This document shows, in pieces, positions 31,087 to 37,639 of a stretch of DNA of 37,639 bases. The stretch lies in contig MU266586.1 of NCBI GenBank assembly GCA_021014945.1, positions 1-37,639 of the forward strand, in the 5' to 3' direction. The notes beneath the pieces were generated by a model. The model made no database searches, had not been told where the DNA came from, and saw only the letters and a program-made list of their open reading frames with translations. Positions within the stretch are counted from its first letter, which is position 1, and the number at the start of each line of letters is the position of its first letter. Source of the DNA: Leucogyrophana mollusca (taxonomy: Eukaryota; Basidiomycota; Agaricomycetes; Boletales). The translations under genes and the position numbers were made by a program.

Positions 31087-33539
31087 GCATCTCAGACAAC
31101 TGCCTCACAGTCAGGCTTGGACACCCTGTTGGACAGGTGGGTGCCAAGCTGGCCGAGACGAGATTAGGGTCCCGTATGTTTCTTTGTAATGGTCTTCAGC
31201 GCGACGCGGTCATGGCGGACTCTGATACCGCAACTGGTGGAGTAAAAGGAAGTCCTGTTTCTGCTCGTTCAAGGTAAGTCGATCACCCTCTAACGAGCTG
31301 GGGCCCAAGCGATCGTGAACAGGGATGGCGTGATTTCGAGATTGGGTATGGTCCACCCTATTGTTAACAGGGATAGCGTGATGTTAAGATTGAACGGGGG
31401 GCCAGTACGCTGGGAAGGGTAAAGTGCACTGTGGACCACGTCGGCATGTCAATGATTATCGTTATGAGCGACACTAACAGGAGGTCATCTTTCCCGACCG
31501 CAGTGATTCCGACTTTCCCGACATTTGGTCAAGCCTGCGTATGTCCTCTAAAGCCTCGGAGTCGGATTCAAGTCTCTCCACCCTGAGGATGACGCCGATG
31601 GGGCTTGACTGGTTCTTGCCCTTCGCTGAAGCCTATGACCGCCTTTACATCAACTGAAGCAGTGCGACCGACAGCTGCCAAATGGGTGGCTCGTGCTGAT
31701 TCTTTCCAGACAAGTATGCACTGTCCCGTCGTAATGAGGAGAAACAGATCCCCTGCGACCGTTAGTTGCTTGACAGGTATACATATGAAACTTAGTGAAT
31801 CGTGCCACACCTTCGAGAGCATCGAAAAATCCGAGTCCACCGGCTGCTCGTATGTGCACCTATATTTTGTGCGACGATGGGCAACCTGTGGAATAGAAAT
31901 TGAAATTGAAGTAGCAAACAGTGGCCCCGCTCGAGTCAACAGCTAATCCATCAGCGAGAAAAGAGTATGCACAACGAAATGATGCGATCAGAGGTCGTAA
32001 AACACTTGTCCGAGTGCCGAAACGACTGGGACATGAAGCTGAAAGCTGAGAATGTTTTCCCACCCGCATGGGGTGTTGTTGTTGGTCCCCCAGTGCCACC
32101 CCAAGTTTGTCCAAGTCCCACTGGCCTGTCTGCTTCAGATCAGCTGTTCCCGTTCGCTAGTTCTATCGTTGCATACGTTGCGTATTGAAAGGTTCGTTCG
32201 GACCAGAACTGCACAGCACATTCGACGCCGAATTTCGTGACTACTGGCTGCATGGACCTCGACCATCGGGAGCGCTGGCACAAGCAAGGTCCTGAAGAAT
32301 CTTGACCTTGTCAATGGGCGATACGCTGGCTGAAACTTCAGACATATGCCGCGGGAGGGAGCACAGGTCAGGAACAGGCATTTCAACAGACGGAAGCAAG
32401 GCGGACTGCTGACTTGGACTTAGAGTCTTACAAACCTCATTAATTTCGCCCAGTCCTCCGACATCACTTGTCAATGTGACATCTCTAGCACCTTTCCGCA
32501 CGAGCTCATTTTGCGTTCCTCCAGGACTGTGCTTAGCTCGATGCTCTTAAAGACCGAGGACCAGCTAACACTGTTGACACGCGTCTGGTCGTTGCACTGC
32601 ATGCGAGTCACTTGTGGCCTTGACAGCTCATACATGGGCGTCTTCTACCAGTAGATTTGACTGGACTTGCGGTCTAGCGATAAGGCCGCTTGAGTTCATC
32701 GGAAACTGTCAATCCGTCTCCACCATAGCGGCTGGAGTTTTCGAGGCTCCTTCGAGTTCGACTGGAGGTCTGCCGCGCTTCCAAATCTAGGGTGCTTCGG
32801 AGGTAACGTGAATGTGATTGAGGTCATTCCATGTTGAGAAAGCTGACAGAGTGTCCATTAAGCGCCATGACTTCACATAACGGCTGTCCTCTCAACGCTG
32901 ACCAAGGACCAAGTAAGCCTGGGGTCCTCTCATGCCACTGTGGACGGCTAGCAGTGCTTGTTCCCTCCTTATATCTGAGGGTAACTATCTCGGTTTGGTG
33001 CACCCCCGCTTGGGAGGCTCCTGTGGCACTCAAATCCACAGACACTGTCGCCATGTCGGTGACGCCCATAACCTCGATTAACAACGTCCGTTTACGACCC
33101 TTGCAGAATCGATCTGACCCCTATATCAGCAGTCGTTGCGACTCTTGGGGCTGAACGAGGTCCGCATATAAACGGGACACCATCGGAGTCCTCGGCGAAG
33201 GAGGAACCTTTACGATTTCCTGGTGGGTTTTGGAACAACATCCAAAATAAGCCTAACGTACAGCCCACTGCGGAGGGTTCGGGGGTGCACCATTCGACAA
33301 TACTTCCCAGCCCGCGACTTCTCCCATTGGTAGCCTGCCGGCCAACTTGCGTTTGGTCTTTCATCCAATTTGTTGAGGCATGGTTGTGGGAAGAGGAGAG
33401 AGTGTAGACAACATTGGGGGTCTCATGACAAGTCGGCGGTGAGGAAATGAGGCGAGAGCCTGGGCGGCGTCGACTCGGTTAGCAAGGGCGCACGCAGTCA
33501 GATCGGAGCGGCGAGGGCTGCTAGCTACTGGACGCAAAC
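31087..33539. other. Gene-poor 2.4-kb stretch
   Basis: No recognisable gene was found. Several open frames of 80-120 codons exist (31939-31568 minus, 31605-31946 plus, 32501-32241 minus, 33084-32824 minus, 33364-33092 minus). None shows a known motif or a closing splice model. They could be relics or unknown genes. GC content and open frames do not stand out. Confidence 0.35.
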
Positions 33540-34911
33540 TCGCTAAAGCTAAAGTCCTGCCACGTCCACACACTTGGAGACGAAGACAGAGACAGAGGGA
33601 GGGCGTACCGGCACTGATGACGATCTTCCTCGCCCCCGCGTCCTCCTTTTCCAGCGCGCACGTCGACCCAGCTCCCGCCCTCCGTCGCGCTCGACGACGG
33701 GTGGGCGGCGTAGTCGTGCCAGTCGCGTGTGGACGTGTCGAGCAAGAGCGAGGCGGGCGTCGTCACTTCGTGGGTCGTGAGTTGCGGTACGGTGAGCACT
33801 GCGCCACCGTGAAAGTTCCAAAGAATACCTCGGGGTGTCAACCGACTGGGTAGTATCACACCGGCTTCGTCTCCTGATGAGGTCGAGTACTCCGAGGAAA
33901 AGTGTTTCTCATGTCTACCATGACTTGCCTTCACCATCGAGGTATTTCGGACACGAGCGATTTATGTGGGCGCTACAAAATTCATGTCAGCAGCGAGGGG
34001 GCTATAGCCCTATGTTCACTCAACTCGTAGGGGCGCGGGAAGAGTACAAGTGTTGGTGAGAATCCTTTTTGCCTGTAAGTGCAGCAAGGGCTGACGCAGA
34101 AGACCAAGCGTAGTCTGGCTCGGACTTCTTTGGCGCACACGAGCGAATGACTTCCTGCTCTTTGTCGTCGTCGAGAATATTCCGACCTTGAATCGCTGTC
34201 ATCCGCGTGTGTGAGCTAGCTCTAGATCCCCTGTCCTGAGGAGAGAAAGCAATATATTCTCCAGAGCCGCTAATGGCGAGGAAACCCTCCGGTTTGCATG
34301 TGTCCCCGTCGTAGGCATGGCTCTCTGTATTATTCTACCCCCGGACACCTGCGTTTTCGCGGTCCGGTTAGACGGTGATCGTGCATACACTCCCCGACGT
34401 ACATAAGGCGGGTTGATAACGACGAGGTCCCAGCTGATCGCGGACTTATCCGTGCTTGAGCACGCTCTGGAGTATACCACGTGTGCCATTAACCCCGGGC
34501 ATGATTAGTTCTATTATGAGAACAGGGATTCGGGTGAGCGCCTGCGATCGAGGGACGGTGGACGAGCCCGGGCCCTGCTCACCATACGGATCGCCCGCCT
34601 GCAAAGTGACCGGAGACACAACAAGCGCGACCCATGCCGCTACGTATCTGTTGGCGCTGGGGACGAGCGCCTTCTGGTCCGCATGTGGGGGCTGTGTGAG
34701 AGTAGGAATCCTTGTTTGGATGGGCTGCAGGTGCGTGGCGTGGCATGGCGCTCGCGGCTTATCTACTGTGTTGCAGTGCACAAGGTTAGCTCCCAGTTTG
34801 CAGCACTCAGGCAGCGGTGAGGACCTGCTGATCCACGCAGTCCTTGCTCGCCCGCTGATACCCGTTGGCCTTGATTCTTGATTATACAAATCCGCGGGTG
34901 TTGGGGGATAT
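33540..34911 (-). pseudogene. Inverted, deleted copy of the GRE2-like reductase gene
   Basis: On the minus strand the copy starts with the reductase promoter block (about 34911-34700, CATAGTACA-side sequence diverged, with TTGTATAATCAAGAA). It then reads RIPTLTQPPHADQKALVPSA and NRYVAAWVA where the gene has NGYVAAWVA. It jumps directly to SPVTLQAGDPYG, the intron after it, and VNGTRGILQSVLKHG. It jumps again to ISWDLVVINPPY. After a novel insert it resumes at THEVTTPASL, GGSWVDVR and VWTWQDF. Two internal deletions remove most of the Rossmann region and the YRASK exon. The introns are retained in DNA form. GANG of the cofactor loop has become SANR. It cannot encode an active enzyme. Confidence 0.88.
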
Positions 34912-34987
34912 CGCAGCTCGTTACGGAGGGTGGACATCGAACTTTGCACACGATGTATCAGTAAGAGTTTATTATATCCGCTATCTC

Positions 34988-35047
34988 AATCCAACTGACA
35001 CCTCGGCGCTTTCCAATAATCCAGCTGACACCTCGGCGCTTTCCAAT
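34988..35047. repeat. 30-nt direct tandem duplication
   Basis: AATCCAACTGACACCTCGGC followed by GCTTTCCAAT is repeated once, with a single difference (CAACTG versus CAGCTG). It lies in the upstream region of the DUF2235 gene. Confidence 0.85.
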
Positions 35048-35585
35048 AGTTTCCTGGTCCGACTAAAGTCGGTTTGACGATACAGGGTTTCGTCAGGGGA
35101 ATGTGAGGAGGGTGCACAATCGTGAGTTTGAGGTTGGCTACTCTGATTCATATCGTATTATTCAAGAAGGAACGATCTGGAGGGTCCAGGAACTGACGTA
35201 TCAAAACCAGTGGCAAAGGAAATCCTCGAGGTGAGCTCCTTGGATTTGCCTTCGATTAGACGCTCTCATGTGTTTCGGGGTGGGTTCACCTGCTTACAGA
35301 TATGCTGGGCGGTCAGCCTTGCGCGCCCTCGTATAATGCCGATCATGTCAGCCAAACGCCACTATCTTCTTGGCGTTCAAACCTGCCGACCCATGATCAT
35401 AGTTTGCCTATTCAATTGCACCCCCACAAATAACATTGAAGCGTCTCCTTCATTGGTTATATTTGGAGGCTGCACGTTGCTTAATCTTACAAAAGCATTT
35501 TGTATCGCGCGTTTTGATTCCACTTCCCCCACCAAATCTCTGCCTCCAATTCACGAATGTCGTTAAGTGCAAATAACTCTCAATA
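35048..35585. other. Upstream region of the DUF2235 gene
   Basis: About 540 nt with no supported gene. A plus-strand open frame at 35210-35566 has no recognisable motif. This stretch should contain the promoter of the gene starting at 35586. Confidence 0.4.
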
Positions 35586-37639
35586 ATGGCTTTTCATAGG
35601 TGCATCATCTCCTCACCCGCCGACAAGTGGATTTGAGCATGACTAACTTATTTGTCTGCAGAGGCGTTCCAGCCAACCAAGACAATAACCGGTCCCCTTG
35701 CCCACACTGCAAAGCCACGAAGGCAGGCCGCAACCTCATCATTACTTTAGACGGAACATCGAATCAGTTTGGACAATATGTATGCATCTCATGGACAAAT
35801 TCTGCGCGCACCTTTTACTAATCCATCTTAACGCTGTAGAACACGAACGTTATCGAACTCTACGATCGTGTCATCAAAGACAAGAAGCAACTCACATACT
35901 ACAATAGCGGAATCGGTACATATGCAAGGCCTTCGTTTGCGTCCTTTACATACTGGAAACAGGTCTTGGATAATGCCATCGATCTCGCCATTGCTTGGTA
36001 CTGCTTATCTTTCGCGTCTGAGTCTGCATTAACCTGACGGCACGACTTCTAGGAACTTTGAAAAAATCGTGCTTGGGGCCTATCGTTGGCTGTCAGACAA
36101 CTATGAGCCCGGTGATAAGATATTTCTTTTTGGCACGTTGCTCGTTGGCATCTCGTTTGTCGCCAAGCATTGACATGTGCATGTTACACAGGCTTTTCCC
36201 GAGGCGCCTATCAAGTCCGTGCATTAGCGGGAATGATCCACAAGGTGAGATTAATACAAACCGATCGGCGCCCTCTAAGCTTTTGTGGGTGACGCAAGGT
36301 CGGACTGATCTTGCGCGGGAACGAAGAGCAGATTCCATTGTATGCCCATCATCTTGTTTGCATTCCGTGTTGTTCATTTATTGGGATACTTTGCAGCGCC
36401 TATGAATTGTACGCTGATCTCAAGGGCCGCAGAATGGACCAGGAAGCCGGGTTGGATATGGCTGATCGCTTCAAAAGGACTTTTTCGCAAAAAGAAGCAG
36501 CCATGCACTTCCTCGGCGCCTGGTAAGTGGGAGCAATGCTCGTTTCCCTATGCTGCACTGATGTTGCTCGACACAGGGACACCGTCTCTTCGATCGGTAT
36601 TGTTAGGTCGAAGAGTTTACCGGCGACGGAGGACCTCAAGCATACCTGCTACTTTCGACATGCCCTAGCACTAGACGAGCGCCGTGTGAAGTTCCTTCCC
36701 GAATACGTATGTGGAGGAGATACGGACATTACAAACACAGTGAGAAAACACGGTCCACACATCAAGGAAGTCTGGTTTTCAGGCTGCCACTCGGACATGT
36801 TTGTTTACCCATCGCATTATTCGTGGTGGGACTTCTGATGAATTTCGCGTATAGTGGCGGCGCCAGCAAGGAGAACACCGAACTCAATAATGCTGCTATT
36901 CCTGTCCTCTGGATGGGACGTGAAGCTATGGCGGCTGGCCTGAGGCTCAATTCGTCCAAGGTCGTATGGGATTGGACAGAACTTCTGTCATCCAAGCCGA
37001 CAGAATCATTGACATGGGCGTGGCGGCTTTTTGAGGTCCTTCCTTTCAAACGGTTATCCTATAAGGGCAGGCAGGATGAGACATGGTACGAAGCTTGCTG
37101 TGCGCCGTTATTTACTATGAAAGGTTGCTCCCAGGCGGCCCCATTTATGCAAAGGTCGTACAATTAAGAAGGGCCAGAAAATCCATGCCTCCGTCGCATT
37201 CATACGCAACTACAGGCCTCGGGCGACGCTTTCGGACGGTCTACCTATCAAAAGATGGGATGAACTACTCGAACGAGGGAAGATCGACGGCGTCAACTGG
37301 GCTAAGGGACTCGAAGACCTGTTGGAGATTGACATGTTTGACTTTTCAACACCGAGGCCGTTCGGCGACTCTACAGGCACACGGGCGATAGTTCTTCCCA
37401 CAGCCATCTCGCCTTTATTGCTTCGACTCGTGAGTTTAGCTCTGAGTATCAAATGTGATGGTTGACTGAACTTACTATTTCAAGGCGAAGGAGCGACTGC
37501 GATCGCCCAGGTCGAACCTGAGCTCGCATTACTTCGTGAAATGTCACCTCAGGCAACACTTCTCGGTACCAATAAGGAGTCTAAAAGGTGTGGTTTTTAT
37601 GTTGTGGGAAAGTGGCCATCGAGACCCACCTCTGCGCCC
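35586..37639 (+). CDS. DUF2235 (Tle1-like alpha/beta-hydrolase fold) protein, 3' partial
   Basis: Exons: 35586-35599, 35662-35779, 35840-35997, 36053-36132, 36192-36244, 36299-36339, 36397-36522, 36577-36798, 36855-37085, 37135-37429, then a last exon from 37485 to the edge. Phases close to 37429. Family motifs are LDGTSNQF (D35), GFSRGAY with presumed nucleophile S126, GAWDTVSSIG, WFSGCHSDIGG (H268, D270), and TWRPHL...GQKIHASVAF. DUF2235 is the catalytic domain of bacterial type VI phospholipase effectors of the Tle1 type. Fungal members are common but of unknown substrate, so hydrolase activity is inference. The first exon codes only MAFH plus two bases; its intron has a clean GACTAAC branch point, which decides the start. 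The intron at 36133-36191 has a GC donor. Beyond 37485 the in-frame reading (AKERLRSPR) looks less natural than the neighbouring frame (GEGATAIAQVEPELA), so the junction there is uncertain. Confidence 0.88.

Noticed and set aside
32241..33364. A minus-strand gene built from the frames at 33364-33092, 33084-32824 and 32501-32241
   Set aside because: No known motif, no shared splice model with closing phases, and composition no different from chance frames. It stays possible but unsupported.
1..37639. CRISPR array, tRNA, rRNA or bacterial-type operon signals
   Set aside because: None was seen. The repeats present are coding minisatellites or long tandem units, and the gene structure is clearly eukaryotic.

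Overview
The window reads as nuclear DNA of a filamentous basidiomycete, most likely a mushroom-forming Agaricomycete. The genes are full of short (about 46-70 nt) GT-AG introns with CTRAC/TNAC-type branch points. The gene families are typical of that group: a nuclear-GTPase SLIP-GC-like P-loop protein, a Kin1-type kinase, a MYND-finger protein, a Zn(II)2Cys6 factor with a fungal_trans domain, a NACHT-WD40 (NLR-like) relic, a GRE2-like short-chain reductase and a DUF2235 protein. Splice models were built by hand. Where I give exon coordinates, the phases were checked and close exactly.

Layout, left to right. (1) 1-3378, minus: SLIP-GC-like GTPase, 3' end outside or unresolved, with several micro-exons including an apparent 2-nt exon. 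(2) 3379-5099: divergent intergenic region. (3) 5100-9212, plus: complete Kin1/MARK-like kinase with a C-terminal KA1 domain (1285 aa), convergent with (4) 9749-11373, minus: complete 500-aa MYND zinc-finger protein. (5) 11461-15325: two head-to-tail copies of an unrecognised non-coding element (1.6 and 2.25 kb). (6) 16134-24666, plus: 22-exon, 1541-aa Zn2Cys6 transcription factor whose zinc cluster is split by unusually long introns. (7) about 25100-27020, plus: decayed NACHT-WD40 gene. (8) 27467-29016, plus: intact nine-exon GRE2-like reductase (355 aa). (9) about 29380-29800: broken duplicate of the 3' end of the MYND gene. (10) 30101-31019, minus: secreted protein made almost wholly of a KGYDDG-type six-residue repeat. 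(11) about 33540-34911, minus: inverted, deleted copy of the reductase gene and its promoter. (12) 35586 to the right edge, plus: DUF2235 hydrolase-like gene, 3' end missing.

The left two thirds are mostly conserved housekeeping or regulatory genes. The right third (25-35 kb) is an accessory neighbourhood of pseudogenes, duplicated fragments, a lineage-specific-looking secreted repeat protein and long gene-poor stretches. No pathway or operon logic links the genes. The repeated theme is local DNA-level duplication followed by decay, since the copied fragments keep introns, flanks and promoter. The strongest candidates for something undescribed are the KGYDDG secreted repeat protein, the 2-nt exon, and the tandem 11.5-15.3 kb element.
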